A stretch of 41,219 bases of DNA from Clostridiales bacterium (lineage in GTDB: Bacteria; Bacillota; Clostridia; Oscillospirales; Oscillospiraceae). The position numbers and the translations under genes were made by a program. The notes beneath the pieces are model-generated. The model made no database searches. It worked only from the letters and a program-made list of their open reading frames with translations, and was not told where the DNA came from. The stretch spans positions 1 through 41,219 of the forward strand of contig JALFUW010000051.1 in the NCBI GenBank assembly GCA_022786995.1. The letters run 5' to 3'. Below are positions 1 to 8,994 of the stretch, in pieces. Numbering within the stretch: position 1 is the stretch's first letter; each line of letters begins with the position of its first letter.

Positions 1-25
1 TGTACACATCCACGGAAGTTACCAC
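1..25 (-). CDS. First codons of an IstA-like transposase (cut by window edge)
   Basis: On the minus strand an AGGAGG site at 41-36 precedes a GTG codon at 25-23 by 10 bases. The reading frame begins V-V-T-S-V-D-V-Y and leaves the window. This short start resembles the first residues of IS21-family IstA proteins, in which a DNA-binding helix-turn-helix follows. With only eight residues visible, the assignment depends on the strong ribosome binding site and the surrounding repeat structure. Confidence 0.3.
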
Positions 26-359
26 CTTTTCTTTTCCTCCTACAATAGCTCTGATCCTATTGTAGGGCATCTTGCAAGGTGGCTCAAATATTCGCTGTCA
101 TTTTCCCGGGGTGTGGCTCAAGTAGATATTAGCATTTACAAATATGGATTTCATGAAAATAACGGAAAGCATCTCGGTACTACCAATTTCCCGGCATAAA
201 AACCAACCAGGAAATGCACCTGGTTATAACGACATTTGCAAAACCGCGGGTTCCTTTCCCCTGAAAGGGCAAAGTGTTATACCGACTTTTCTACCCGAAG
301 TTGTTGGCGCTGCGGGCCTTTTTTGAAAAGTCGGGATAACATGAAAGTCGGGATAACCA
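1..359 (-). mobile_element. Left end of an IS21-type insertion sequence (partial)
   Basis: Read leftwards, this stretch looks like the terminal region of an insertion sequence whose transposase runs out of the window. It has multiple short terminal repeats: a 14-base unit AAAGTCGGGATAAC occurs at 327-340 and again at 344-357, and an inverted copy with one mismatch lies at 276-291. A second repeat, GTGGCTCAA, occurs at 79-87 and 113-121. An 8-bp hairpin (41-48 with 57-64) sits directly before the presumed transposase ribosome binding site. Multiple repeats inside the ends are typical of the IS21 family, and the outermost repeat begins with TG near 359, as IS21 ends do. The family call rests on layout and memory of related elements, not on a search. 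Confidence 0.4.
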
Positions 360-393
360 GTTTAAAACAAATTTGGTATAAAATTGGCAAGCA

Positions 394-456
394 ATGCTTA
401 TGGCGCGCCATATGCAAAAAACGCGCAGACCCGCCCTGGCGGATCTGCGTGTTTTC
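394..456 (-). terminator. Rho-independent terminator with adjoining palindrome
   Basis: Bases 421-435 pair with 438-452 with a single mismatch and one G-U pair, giving a G+C-rich hairpin. On the minus strand it is followed by a run of six T (416-421 on the plus strand is A), the layout of an intrinsic terminator for the leftward operon. On the plus side the hairpin is followed by GTTTTCT, so it may work both ways. Next to it, 399-412 is a perfect 14-base palindrome (TATGGCGCGCCATA). It lies about 350 bases past the stop of the last leftward gene. Confidence 0.6.
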
Positions 457-800
457 TACTTGTTGAGGCTCCGCCCCAAACCCCGGTGAACAAGAATTGT
501 TCCAAGTAACGCTGCCCTCCGGGCATCGGCTGCGCAATTGGGAATTGCTGCCGGAAGATCAAATGGCAATCTGCATGCATGAGATTATCTTGGTATGCCG
601 AATTCAGAACCAGTTCGTCCCTTGTATGTTTTGTAACGGCGGCACGGAGGTTTTACGCTTACACAGCCAAAACCATAGTGAACAGTAAATGCAGATCATC
701 TTCCTTTCCGAAGAGAATCTACTTTTCCTTTGGGGTATTATAACAGCCCCATTTTATCGTCGCCAGAGTTTTGCATTGGAGCAGAACGGAAAATGCCGCA
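457..800. other. Non-coding stretch downstream of the leftward operon
   Basis: I see no convincing gene here. Short open frames on both strands have no ribosome binding site and no recognisable motifs. The one notable feature is a 17-base sequence, GGAGGTTTTACGCTTAC, at 647-663, whose exact reverse complement occurs at 41080-41096 on the far side of the locus. The stretch is otherwise compatible with decayed flanking DNA. Confidence 0.5.
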
Positions 801-2756
801 TCATTGAACGACTTCATAGATCCGAACAGTTGACGTCTCGTAGGCTAAACGGAGAATACTGCTGTTGCCCTCAAATCCGGGGGTGATCCGTTTTGTTTGA
901 ATCACATAGTCAATGTTTTCCTCTGCGATGCGCTTTAGCGCATCTTTATCGTTTGCAAACACCTGCTCAATGAACAGCCTGCGGCGGGTTCTTTCTTCGA
1001 GATATCTGTCTCTGAAGTATCTATCGCCCTCCAGATATTGCTGTCGTTCGGAAAACGCTCCGTAATACATGAATCCATCTTCTTTATTAATCACAGATCT
1101 GTCGCTTAACAGCACGCTATCTCTGGGAGTATTATCGCGAACCCACGCCAATGCATCGTAATCAGCGAAGGTAAACGAGGAGGCATCGCAGAATTGTTGG
1201 GCTACAGCATCCTTGCAAAGAATATTTTCTAATCCTTTCTTAGCATACTGACCAATTCCTCCGTGATAGCCCACAAACAACATGGAGACAATCTCTCCGG
1301 CCATCACAAATCCGGCCAGTGTAGCAACCGTCCTCGTTGCGACGATATGTTTCCACTCATATCGGTCTAATATTTCTGCTGCGAATAGCAGACACGGCAC
1401 AAATGCAGACATCGTAAAATACATCTCACTATGGCCGTCCTGAGTCACAATAACACCCAGAAGCAAGCCTGAAAAGCCGCATAACGATGCCGCTATGCTG
1501 ACAATACTTCTTACTTTCTTATCCAGAACAAACAGGCCCAGACACAGTGCAAACAAACCAATAATAAGTGGATTTGAATATACAACCGTCTGCAAAACTT
1601 TCTCACCGTCTGGCACGGAAATTTCCATACTTCCGTTTCCTACGGACGCTATGAAGAGTCCGATACAGGTTATCATGATCAAAGCAAATATAAACAGCAG
1701 GGAAAGCCCGTACCCGAATGCCTTAGTGTATTCCTTCTCAGTCAGCCACTTCAAGCAGATTACTCCAGGTATTACCAGGATAACGAGCGCATTAGGTGCC
1801 TTGCTTCCGCAACAAACAGCAAAGAACAGAATGCACAGCAGGAAGTTATTGAAATCAAAACTGTTTTCTTCCTGGCGCAAAAAGCAATAGAGAAATAAGG
1901 CTTCGAATGCATAGCCGATATCAAATCCAAATGGATTGATCCACAAATGGTGGCAATATGTAACAATCGATTTTTCTTCCAATCCCGTGCAAAATAAAAT
2001 TGCAATCAGCCCAAACCATTGCAGCTTTGGTGAATACCTGCTTAGCAGAAGATAAAACGCCCCGAAACACAAAACTGTCTTTCCAAGCGCAAAAAAAACC
2101 GTACCTAATGTAAATATATCCGCCCCACTTAAAAGACTGACATATGCAATTTGAATACTGGAAAAGAAGTGATAATAATATGTCTCCCCTACGCTCACAC
2201 GCGGATCTATGGGCAAAAAGGAATTCGCAAGTGCGGATGCGTTTTCAATCCAGTACATCAAATCCGTTGCATAAGTGGGATATACGTTGGAAACAGGAGC
2301 CGCATTATATGCGCTGTAACACAGATAAGTGATCCCAAGGCACACAGTCAAACATGCCAATCCCATCATGTCTGCTCTCTTGATTTTTTGAACCGAAAAT
2401 CTGAATTCACTTCTCACCAGCACAAAGAGAGAACCCACAGTTAACGCAATTCCCCAGTATGGAATCAACATCTGCAATTGAAATGGGACGAACAGAAAAT
2501 ATGATAGGATGTTCGCGCAATAACCCAAAGCAAAGCTGATTGTAAGCCACCCGATGATACGGTACTGTGCGTGCTTTCTGGACAGCAACGCGGCCAATGC
2601 CATTCCAGGGAGAATGGTACCTGCTATGTGCCATAGTGATACAGCCATGGTATCAAACAACGAACCCTTCAAGAGGATTCCCATACAACAATACACAAAA
2701 AAGCATATGGTAAGCGTCACTAGAATGCCGCAGGCTTCCCTGATTTTAGAATGCAT
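801..2756 (-). CDS. Polytopic membrane protein, GT-C glycosyltransferase-like
   Basis: A 651-residue integral membrane protein with roughly a dozen hydrophobic segments through residue ~500, followed by a soluble tail of ~130 residues. The tail starts with a Y-D-A-L-A-W-V-R-D-N-T-P stretch of the kind common after the membrane domain of GT-C enzymes that use polyprenyl-phosphate sugars. The likely role is transfer of a sugar, or polymerisation, on the outer face of the membrane. The start is ATG at 2756, preceded by AGAGG four bases upstream; a longer frame opens at 2834 but has no good site. It is the last gene of the leftward operon, may also be read from its own promoter at ~2930, and is A+T-richer than the nonulosonate genes, consistent with separate acquisition. 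The exact family and sugar are unknown. Confidence 0.6.
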   Translation of the reverse strand: MHSKIREACGILVTLTICFFVYCCMGILLKGSLFDTMAVSLWHIAGTILPGMALAALLSRKHAQYRIIGWLTISFALGYCANILSYFLFVPFQLQMLIPYWGIALTVGSLFVLVRSEFRFSVQKIKRADMMGLACLTVCLGITYLCYSAYNAAPVSNVYPTYATDLMYWIENASALANSFLPIDPRVSVGETYYYHFFSSIQIAYVSLLSGADIFTLGTVFFALGKTVLCFGAFYLLLSRYSPKLQWFGLIAILFCTGLEEKSIVTYCHHLWINPFGFDIGYAFEALFLYCFLRQEENSFDFNNFLLCILFFAVCCGSKAPNALVILVIPGVICLKWLTEKEYTKAFGYGLSLLFIFALIMITCIGLFIASVGNGSMEISVPDGEKVLQTVVYSNPLIIGLFALCLGLFVLDKKVRSIVSIAASLCGFSGLLLGVIVTQDGHSEMYFTMSAFVPCLLFAAEILDRYEWKHIVATRTVATLAGFVMAGEIVSMLFVGYHGGIGQYAKKGLENILCKDAVAQQFCDASSFTFADYDALAWVRDNTPRDSVLLSDRSVINKEDGFMYYGAFSERQQYLEGDRYFRDRYLEERTRRRLFIEQVFANDKDALKRIAEENIDYVIQTKRITPGFEGNSSILRLAYETSTVRIYEVVQ

Positions 2757-2764
2757 TTTTCCTC

Positions 2765-2917
2765 TCATCCTTTTCCAAATCGCAAATAGTAAAACAGAAC
2801 CACATGAACACAGTGAGTCAGCAGCCAAGAACAAATACCGCCATAAAAAACAGCGTCAAAAAACGCACGAAAGCACTTTGCAATAAGGCGGAACCTTAAG
2901 CGAAATTTGTTTCTCAT
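2765..2917 (-). CDS. Small 50-residue ORF coupled to the downstream membrane-protein gene
   Basis: A 50-codon frame starting MRNKFRLRF and rich in aromatic and hydrophobic residues (F-Y-G-G-I-C-S-W-L-L) ends at a TGA (2767-2765) that overlaps the AGAGG ribosome binding site of the next gene. This arrangement would couple their translation. A basic N-terminus and a hydrophobic core are visible, so a small membrane peptide is possible. A TATAAT box lies only ~10 bases before its ATG, so its own leader would be almost absent. I recognise no family; it may be a leader peptide, a truncated gene or chance. Confidence 0.3.
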   Translation of the reverse strand: MRNKFRLRFRLIAKCFRAFFDAVFYGGICSWLLTHCVHVVLFYYLRFGKG

Positions 2918-2926
2918 CCTGATTGT

Positions 2927-2935
2927 ATTATACCA
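2927..2935 (-). promoter_or_regulatory. Extended -10 promoter (TGGTATAAT)
   Basis: On the minus strand a perfect TATAAT (2932-2927) carries the TG extension one base upstream, the extended -10 form that does not need a strong -35. No good -35 lies at 16-18 bases. Transcription would begin near 2920 and serve the small ORF and the membrane protein that follows. It would make these two genes an internal transcription unit at the end of the leftward operon. Confidence 0.4.
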
Positions 2936-3066
2936 AAACGACATTTGTAGGTTAATACAAAACTGTGGATACAAAGCGAAGTCCTTCTGACAGAAAGAAC
3001 TTTGGACAGTCAGTACCTATGGCAGCATAGGCTTGTGCTATTACTATCCAGAATTTAATGCACAAG

Positions 3067-3109
3067 CTTGGCGGAGCCAAGGCAAAATAGTGACAAGCAA
3101 CTATTTTGC
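3067..3109 (-). terminator. Pair of adjacent hairpins after the 631-residue membrane gene
   Basis: Two perfect stems stand side by side: CTTGGC/GCCAAG with a 3-base loop (3067-3081) and GCAAAATAGT/ACTATTTTGC with an 8-base loop (3082-3109). They begin 37 bases beyond the stop of the upstream membrane gene, where a terminator or 3' end stabiliser would be expected. There is no clear T run, so this may instead be a small dispersed repeat. Confidence 0.4.
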
Positions 3110-3145
3110 CGCAGAGAACGGGACTTTTTAAAAGCACCCTTTATG

Positions 3146-5041
3146 TTATGTTGGATCGCAGATGACCAGCAAGCCCTTTTCGTGATCGAAACGGAAAAGG
3201 GTGTTGGCCCCGATTTGGGACGGGTCTTCAAACAGAACGCCGAAGGTATCCACAAAGTAGTCATCCGCGTTCAGAATTGCCACATAATCGTAATCTGCGT
3301 TCAGGCAGTCCCACCAGCTGTCGGCTGAAACGGCACGGTCAGAAACGCCGCCCGTGTCCATACCTGTCGGCTCAAAGCACATTCCAAAGGGACTGCCATT
3401 CAATTTGGCAGGATAGGCAGTGAAGCGCATGATCAGTGCCGCGTCCTCCACGTACTCCTGACAGACTAGATAAACTCTGTCGCCCGGATCGCAGGTGTCT
3501 TCGATCCGCTCTGTCAGCGGGATGAACTGCCCCCGACGGGCAAATGACTGCTCCACATCATCCCGGGTGATAAAAAGGAGGGCATCGCTGATGGGCGTGA
3601 CGGCAAGCAGCACAGCCAGTCCCGCTGCGGCGCACGACGTGGCTCGGCGCGGGGAAGCCATATGAGAAATCAGCTGGCAGAGGCTCAGCCAGAGCACGAT
3701 CCACACAGATACAAACGCCATGCGGAGATAGCGGTCATAGGATGCCAGCTCCAGAGCTTCGCTTTCACCAAAGTTATACACATAGGTCGCGCCCATGGAA
3801 TAGATGTAGACACAAAGCGACAGCAGCAGAAGCACGGCTGTGCTGATGGTAGCCCTCTTGGGAGATCCCTGACGGATCAGTCCCCAAACGAGCAACGCCA
3901 GCAGCAGGGTGACTACGCAGAATGCCGCAAAATAGGTGACGGGAATAGGGTTATAGAGGATGCGGAAGGTGGAGAAAGCGTCCTTATAGCGGTCAACTGC
4001 TGTCTGACGGAAGGTGCTGTCACCACCCAGAAAAAACATTTTCGTGTAATGCAGAAAATCGATCTTATTATGGAACCGCACCACACAGCCGGAGAAGTCA
4101 ACCTCAAGCTTCCACAGCAGCTTTGCCAGCAGCGATGTGATCAGGGGAAGTCCCATAACGAGAACTTCCCGGCGGTTTTTCAGCCCCCACAGCCGCCGGA
4201 TAAGATAGGCGATGGCAGCAAAGCAGGCGAAGAATAGTCCCACGTCCTTGGATAGCACCAGCATGGCGCAGTACAGGCAGAGGTATGCCGGCGTCAGCGG
4301 GTCGCAATCATTCCCCAGAAGTACCATAGCGAAGGTATAACCGGCAGCGGCGCCGACAAAGGCGTCAATCATCACACCGGTGAAATTCCAGGGAAAGAAA
4401 AAAGGGAGATGAATAAAGACGGGGATCGCAGCGCTCAGCAGCAGCTCCAGCGGACGCTTAACGGACAGCCGCCGCAAAAAGGGCATTGCCATGGACACCA
4501 GCAGAAGCTGATAAGCAAAATACGCGCGCCATTCACTAAAGGGCATTCCCGGCTTTGCCAGCAGATAGATCTTCTGGAAGAAATACTGAAACAGGCACAT
4601 TCCCGGCGGATAGGAGGGGAACGTGGAATAGGCAGCGGGGTTTGTACTCAGATCGTCCAGATACGTTGTGGTTTTTACACAGTACATCCAGTGGGAGAAT
4701 TCATCTGTCACGGTTGCGCGGAGGTTGAAATCGCCCAGCAGGTAAAAGCAGAAGCAGCCCAGGAAAATGAGCAAGCCCGGGGTGAACAGATGCCGGGCAA
4801 GGCTGGCCCGGTGCTCTTTTCGCAGGCACAGGAAGGCGACATAGCCGTAGATACCCACCGCCGCCGCGATGACGGCGTATACGCCCCATAGCAGATGATC
4901 CAGCAGCCCAAACAAGAACAGAATCATGACGATTCCGATGCAGGTGATGGGGATGATCTCCTCGAACCGCCTGTGAAACCGTACCGCGCCAAGCAGGCTG
5001 CCGGAGAGTAAAATGAGAAGCGTCAGGAAAAGTGATATCAT
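3146..5041 (-). CDS. Polytopic GT-C-like glycosyltransferase with D-E-F-S-H-W motif
   Basis: A 631-residue membrane protein with many hydrophobic helices and a C-terminal soluble portion. The loop after the early helices carries T-D-E-F-S-H-W, then Y-P-P-G near residue 150. An acidic pair in the first outer loop with a Y-P-P-G segment is a hallmark of a GT-C group that takes sugars from polyprenyl phosphate carriers. The start at 5041 is preceded by AAAGGA. It follows the CMP-transferase by 17 bases, so it belongs to the same operon and probably builds or modifies the glycan containing the nonulosonic acid. It could alternatively be the Wzy polymerase. The specificity cannot be read from sequence. 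Confidence 0.6.
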   Translation of the reverse strand: MISLFLTLLILLSGSLLGAVRFHRRFEEIIPITCIGIVMILFLFGLLDHLLWGVYAVIAAAVGIYGYVAFLCLRKEHRASLARHLFTPGLLIFLGCFCFYLLGDFNLRATVTDEFSHWMYCVKTTTYLDDLSTNPAAYSTFPSYPPGMCLFQYFFQKIYLLAKPGMPFSEWRAYFAYQLLLVSMAMPFLRRLSVKRPLELLLSAAIPVFIHLPFFFPWNFTGVMIDAFVGAAAGYTFAMVLLGNDCDPLTPAYLCLYCAMLVLSKDVGLFFACFAAIAYLIRRLWGLKNRREVLVMGLPLITSLLAKLLWKLEVDFSGCVVRFHNKIDFLHYTKMFFLGGDSTFRQTAVDRYKDAFSTFRILYNPIPVTYFAAFCVVTLLLALLVWGLIRQGSPKRATISTAVLLLLSLCVYIYSMGATYVYNFGESEALELASYDRYLRMAFVSVWIVLWLSLCQLISHMASPRRATSCAAAGLAVLLAVTPISDALLFITRDDVEQSFARRGQFIPLTERIEDTCDPGDRVYLVCQEYVEDAALIMRFTAYPAKLNGSPFGMCFEPTGMDTGGVSDRAVSADSWWDCLNADYDYVAILNADDYFVDTFGVLFEDPSQIGANTLFRFDHEKGLLVICDPT

Positions 5042-5058
5042 AGGGCCGTGAGTCCTTT

Positions 5059-5748
5059 CTATTTCTGTCGGAGAGATACCTCAGCAATGGAAAGATCACT
5101 TTCGTGGTCGATATCGATGGAACGCTCCGGGGGCATAACGAAACAATGGCAATGGTCAGCATAAAAATTGTAGCTAGGATCCCTGATGCGGTCTGCCCGA
5201 ACCAAATACACGGCACCATTGAGTGTATAATATGTTTCCAATTCCTGCCGCCGTTTGTAAAAGTCGGGGGAAGATGCAGCTTCCGCCATTGAGCCGTCCG
5301 AAGGCATTCGGAAGCACCACTGCACCGGGTGGGAAGTCTGAGTCACAGTTACAACATTCTCAACTTCAGGGCGCGCCAGCATTCGAAACACGCCACGGAT
5401 ATCTTCCACATTGCGAAGGGGGGTTGTGGGCTGAAGCAGCGCCACATAATCGAAGGTCATTCCCAGTTGATCGTAGTTGGTCAGCACCTCCCTGACCACG
5501 TCCCAGGAATCGGCGCTGTCGCTGGAGGTAGTTTCCGAGCGCAGAAAGGGCACCGACGCGCCGCACTGCTGGGCAATGTCTGCGTACTGCCGGGAATCGG
5601 TGGATACCATGACCTCCGCAAAGCAGCCGGAGGAAAGAGCGACATCAATAGTGTAGAACATCAGAGGTTTTCCATGAAGCGGCGCGATATTTTTATGAGG
5701 GAATCCCTTGGAACCGCTTCTCGCGGGGATGACTGCCAAACATTTCAT
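5059..5748 (-). CDS. neuA: CMP-nonulosonate cytidylyltransferase (NeuA/LegF type)
   Basis: This enzyme activates a nonulosonic acid with CTP to its CMP form for the transferase. It is 229 residues, the usual length for single-domain enzymes. The N-terminus reads I-P-A-R-S-G-S-K-G-F-P-H-K-N, the CTP-binding signature with the catalytic Arg and Lys, followed by L-H-G-K-P-L. Further on, L-L-Q-P-T-T-P-L-R is the conserved substrate-side motif. GAGGA stands 7 bases before the ATG, inside the end of the upstream epimerase gene. With the synthase, epimerase, LegB and LegC homologues around it, CMP-legionaminate is a better guess than CMP-sialate. Confidence 0.9.
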   Translation of the reverse strand: MKCLAVIPARSGSKGFPHKNIAPLHGKPLMFYTIDVALSSGCFAEVMVSTDSRQYADIAQQCGASVPFLRSETTSSDSADSWDVVREVLTNYDQLGMTFDYVALLQPTTPLRNVEDIRGVFRMLARPEVENVVTVTQTSHPVQWCFRMPSDGSMAEAASSPDFYKRRQELETYYTLNGAVYLVRADRIRDPSYNFYADHCHCFVMPPERSIDIDHESDLSIAEVSLRQK

Positions 5749-5757
5749 AATAAATCC

Positions 5758-6942
5758 TCATAGAGAAAAATCAATATCATAGAAGGTTTTTTCCACACAG
5801 CCAGGGTTCCTGGTCAGATACCGCATCAGGATCGACACAATCTGCTGTGATGCGGTGCCGTCACCGAAGGGAGATGGGGCAGACCGGGCCATCTGCAGGA
5901 ACTGAGGTGTCAGTGCCTTTTCCATGGCGGAAAAAATGGCGGCGGCTTCCGGCGGAACGCACAGAACACTGTCTGCCATCATCCGGCCTTTCTGACGGTC
6001 TCCAATGTTGATGGTGGGCGTTCCCAGTGCCGGTGCCTCATAGATCCCACTGGAGGAATTGCCGATGACCAGCCGTGCATAGGACACCGCGGACAGATAC
6101 CGCTGGACCCCCAGAGAGGAGACTACCAGCCAGTTGGGGCGTTTCTTTCCCTCATCCATCCAAATATCATTGATTAGACGCCCTCCCGCATCGGCGTTTG
6201 CCATGGTGATCACATAGGACATTCCATCCATGGCATCCATTGCCCGAATCAGCTCCCGCACCTGTCCTTCGGCAGTATTTGTCTCCATCGTCACCGGGTG
6301 GAAGGTCACAACACTGTAATCTCCCAGCAGCTGGGGGAAATGCAGATCATCCACAAGGGTCTGACGGGATAGCTTTGGCAGGCGGAGACAGTTATCGATG
6401 CCCGGCTCGCCTACATTGAACACGGTTTCCGGCTGCTCGCCCATTTGAATGATTCGTCTTGCTGAATCCGCGCAGCCTGGGAAGTGAAGGGTGCTCATTT
6501 TGGTAATCGAGTGACGGATGGCGTCATCCACAGCGCCTTGGGTCACGTCGCCGCCGGAGATGTGAGCGATGGAAATGCCCATCAGATGGGCTGCCGTAGC
6601 GGCTGCAAAAATTTCGAAACGATCTCCAAGAATCAGAAGAACATCCGGCTTTTTATTGCGAAACAGCTCCGCAAAGCGTTCCAGCGCCACGCCGGTGGTG
6701 ACTGCCATTCCGGCTTTGCTGTCATCCTCCATGGGAATGGGTACTGGGATATAGGTGAAACCATCTTGGGCGATTTCCTGCTGGGTATTGCCGAAGCTTT
6801 CCAGCAGATGCGTCCCTGTCACAGCCAACAACAGCTCTACATCGGGCCGCGCCTGAAGCAGAAACAGGCAGCTGCGGAGAAGCCCGTATTCAGCTCTAGT
6901 TCCAGTCACAACGCAGACTCGGTATTTCGCGTTCATGTCCAT
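5758..6942 (-). CDS. legG: Hydrolysing UDP/GDP-sugar 2-epimerase (NeuC/LegG type)
   Basis: A 394-residue enzyme that removes the nucleotide and inverts C2 of an N-acetyl amino sugar, giving the free six-carbon precursor for the synthase. The start V-V-T-G-T-R-A-E-Y-G-L-L is the NeuC family signature, and the C-terminal part has G-N-S-S-S-G-I-Y-E-A-P, the nucleotide-binding loop. The ATG at 6942 overlaps the stop of the synthase gene (TGATG); a TTG one codon earlier is an unlikely start. NeuC makes ManNAc, while LegG makes 2,4-diacetamido-2,4,6-trideoxymannose. The presence of LegB and LegC homologues in the operon favours LegG. Confidence 0.85.
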   Translation of the reverse strand: MDMNAKYRVCVVTGTRAEYGLLRSCLFLLQARPDVELLLAVTGTHLLESFGNTQQEIAQDGFTYIPVPIPMEDDSKAGMAVTTGVALERFAELFRNKKPDVLLILGDRFEIFAAATAAHLMGISIAHISGGDVTQGAVDDAIRHSITKMSTLHFPGCADSARRIIQMGEQPETVFNVGEPGIDNCLRLPKLSRQTLVDDLHFPQLLGDYSVVTFHPVTMETNTAEGQVRELIRAMDAMDGMSYVITMANADAGGRLINDIWMDEGKKRPNWLVVSSLGVQRYLSAVSYARLVIGNSSSGIYEAPALGTPTINIGDRQKGRMMADSVLCVPPEAAAIFSAMEKALTPQFLQMARSAPSPFGDGTASQQIVSILMRYLTRNPGCVEKTFYDIDFSL

Positions 6943-7937
6943 CAAAATTCAACACCTTCATCCACACGATAGTCTTTTTTCGCAACGGTGCCTACAACCA
7001 GATCCCACACGCTGGCAGGAAGGCCGGTATCACTGCGCTTGACGGACAGATCCTCCGGCTCCAGAAGTTTCCCGGCAGGGATAGGTCTTGCTGCGACAAT
7101 CCGTTTGAGAACAACCTGCGAGATTTCCATCTCTGCCGGCGTCGGCGCTTTTCGACTGGTTCCCAGAGCGGCTTCCACATTTCGGATAGCCGTTGTCATT
7201 GCCCTGAATTCTTCCGGCTCGGTGCTTGCCAGGTGATCTGGGCCTTCCAAATGCCGGTTCAGAGTGAAATGCTTTTCAATGATTGTCGCACCCATGGCTG
7301 CTGCTGCAATGGGAACCTCGATTCCTACGGTGTGATCAGAATAGCCCACCGGCAGGCTGAAGGCATTTCCGAGCGTATTCATAGCCCGCAGATTGACACT
7401 GTCATAGGGGCAGGGATAGTTCGTTGTACAGTGCAGCAGTGTGATGTCCTCCGCGCCACCTTCCCGCAGAGCGTTCACAGAGCGTTCCACATCTGCCAGC
7501 ATGCTCATGCCGGTGCTCAGAATCACCGGCATTTTTTTGCTTCCCGCATACCGCAGATAGGGAATGTTGCCGATCTCTCCAGAGCCAAGTTTGATAAACG
7601 GGATACCCAAATCCACCAGGAAATCCAGACTGTCCGGCTCATCGGCGGTGGAGGCAAATTGAATGTCAATCTCATCACAATAGGCCTTGATTTCTCGGAA
7701 CTGGTGGTGGGACAGCTCCAGCTTTTTGAGCATATCGAACTGTGACTGTGCGTTTCCGGTGTTTTCCGCCTGATAATCTGCCTGTCTGACAGTCCGGGTG
7801 ATAATTTTTTCAGTGATCCAGGTTTGAAACTTGACGGCGTCTGCTCCGGCTTCCTTTGCAGCCAGACACAGCTGCTTCGCCAGTTCCACACTGCCGTTGT
7901 GATTCACACCGGCTTCCGCAATGATATAGACACCCAC
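6942..7937 (-). CDS. legI: Nonulosonate synthase (NeuB/LegI type)
   Basis: This protein condenses phosphoenolpyruvate with the six-carbon amino sugar to make the nonulosonic acid. It has 331 residues in two parts: a TIM barrel beginning I-I-A-E-A-G-V-N-H-N-G, with I-K-L-G-S-G-E in the middle, and a C-terminal SAF antifreeze-like domain from about residue 270 (A-A-R-P-I-P-A-G). The start is GTG at 7937 with GGAGGT 7 bases upstream. That ribosome site overlaps the stop of the preceding acyltransferase gene. All expected motifs are present and nothing is missing. Confidence 0.92.
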   Translation of the reverse strand: MGVYIIAEAGVNHNGSVELAKQLCLAAKEAGADAVKFQTWITEKIITRTVRQADYQAENTGNAQSQFDMLKKLELSHHQFREIKAYCDEIDIQFASTADEPDSLDFLVDLGIPFIKLGSGEIGNIPYLRYAGSKKMPVILSTGMSMLADVERSVNALREGGAEDITLLHCTTNYPCPYDSVNLRAMNTLGNAFSLPVGYSDHTVGIEVPIAAAAMGATIIEKHFTLNRHLEGPDHLASTEPEEFRAMTTAIRNVEAALGTSRKAPTPAEMEISQVVLKRIVAARPIPAGKLLEPEDLSVKRSDTGLPASVWDLVVGTVAKKDYRVDEGVEF

Positions 7938-7941
7938 AGTA

Positions 7942-8994
7942 CTACCTCCGATATTGAATCATGAATCCGTTGTCTGGATCAAATTCGGGATTTGCGCGAT
8001 GTCTGAGAGCCAGCAAAGCCTCATACGCATCCCGATTGAAAATCGTTCTGCCAACCTCAAAAGGTGCCCGCCCACTTTTGTTAAACTGCTTTTTGAAGCC
8101 AAAAAGGCTATCCTCCGGCGCCATACCGCCGCCAAGATGGAACTGCTTGATACCATCTTCACTTGCTCGGCATGCTGCATCATACAAAAGCAGATTACTT
8201 GGAGCATATTTCCGAAACTCCGCTTTGGAACCAGAAAGATGGTAGTGCATATATCGGTCATTATAGAGCATAATGGAGCCGGCAATTGGGATTCCGTCAA
8301 GGACAGCATACAGAATATAAGCATGATCCGCCAAGGCCCTTAAGGATGCAAAATAGTGTTCATCGAAGGTATAATACGCATCGGCTCCATTTCTTTTCAT
8401 GGTTTCGGCATACATGATGATGAAGTCATCGTAATCCGCAATATCTCTTTTTTCTATGGAGACACCGCTTTTCTGCGCCTTCCGAACCATATTTCTGTTT
8501 TTACTGTCCATGTTCTGCATAATGATCTCAGGACTTGCAGTATCCATAAAAATCGTATCACGGAGATATCGCGTTTCTATTACTGCGGGTAGTATATCGT
8601 AATTCTTCAGCAGGGGATGGAAACGTACAAATTGGGAGACAATGCGCCGCTCACGGCAGTAAGCCAGTATCTCCGAACGAAACAAGTTCTGGGTTGCTTC
8701 GGAAATTGCCCCGTCTGTCAATGGTCCCCCATAACCGTAAGGCGTTTCCCAGTCGTACCAGGTTTCTTTTTCCAACAAACCTACATATTGCGGCGCATAG
8801 GAAATATCGCGCTGCATTACAACATAACAGAACCGCTCCGAACCATTCTCAAAACAAATTAAATAGATGTCTCCATCTCCGTGGAGCATGAAGGAATATG
8901 CGTATTCATACAAATAGTAGATATCCCAATTACAGAATGAACGAACATAGGAATTCCACTCTTGCTGATCATCCTTTCCATATACGATTAAAAT
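7942..8994 (-). CDS. FemAB/GNAT-like acyltransferase, probable ATT start
   Basis: This resembles the FemAB and BioF2-type branch of the GNAT fold, which transfers aminoacyl or acyl groups to cell-wall or sugar amines. The middle has S-K-N-R-N-M-V-R-K-A and the second domain H-Y-H-L-S-G-S, both typical. The first in-frame TTG is at 8913, but the family-like sequence continues upstream (E-W-N-S-Y-V-R-S-F) to just after a TGA at 9003. Within this extension the only placed start is ATT at 8994, six bases after a strong GGGGGTGA. With that start the protein is 350 residues. It is A+T-rich and overlaps the end of the broken aminotransferase, suggesting that the pair came in together. A likely job is acylation of an amino group on the nonulosonate or its precursor. 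Confidence 0.7.
   Translation of the reverse strand: MLIVYGKDDQQEWNSYVRSFCNWDIYYLYEYAYSFMLHGDGDIYLICFENGSERFCYVVMQRDISYAPQYVGLLEKETWYDWETPYGYGGPLTDGAISEATQNLFRSEILAYCRERRIVSQFVRFHPLLKNYDILPAVIETRYLRDTIFMDTASPEIIMQNMDSKNRNMVRKAQKSGVSIEKRDIADYDDFIIMYAETMKRNGADAYYTFDEHYFASLRALADHAYILYAVLDGIPIAGSIMLYNDRYMHYHLSGSKAEFRKYAPSNLLLYDAACRASEDGIKQFHLGGGMAPEDSLFGFKKQFNKSGRAPFEVGRTIFNRDAYEALLALRHRANPEFDPDNGFMIQYRR

Noticed and set aside
277..580. Minus-strand frames of 60-86 codons near the left terminator
   Set aside because: They run across the IS repeats and the hairpin, lack ribosome sites and look like translated repeat DNA.
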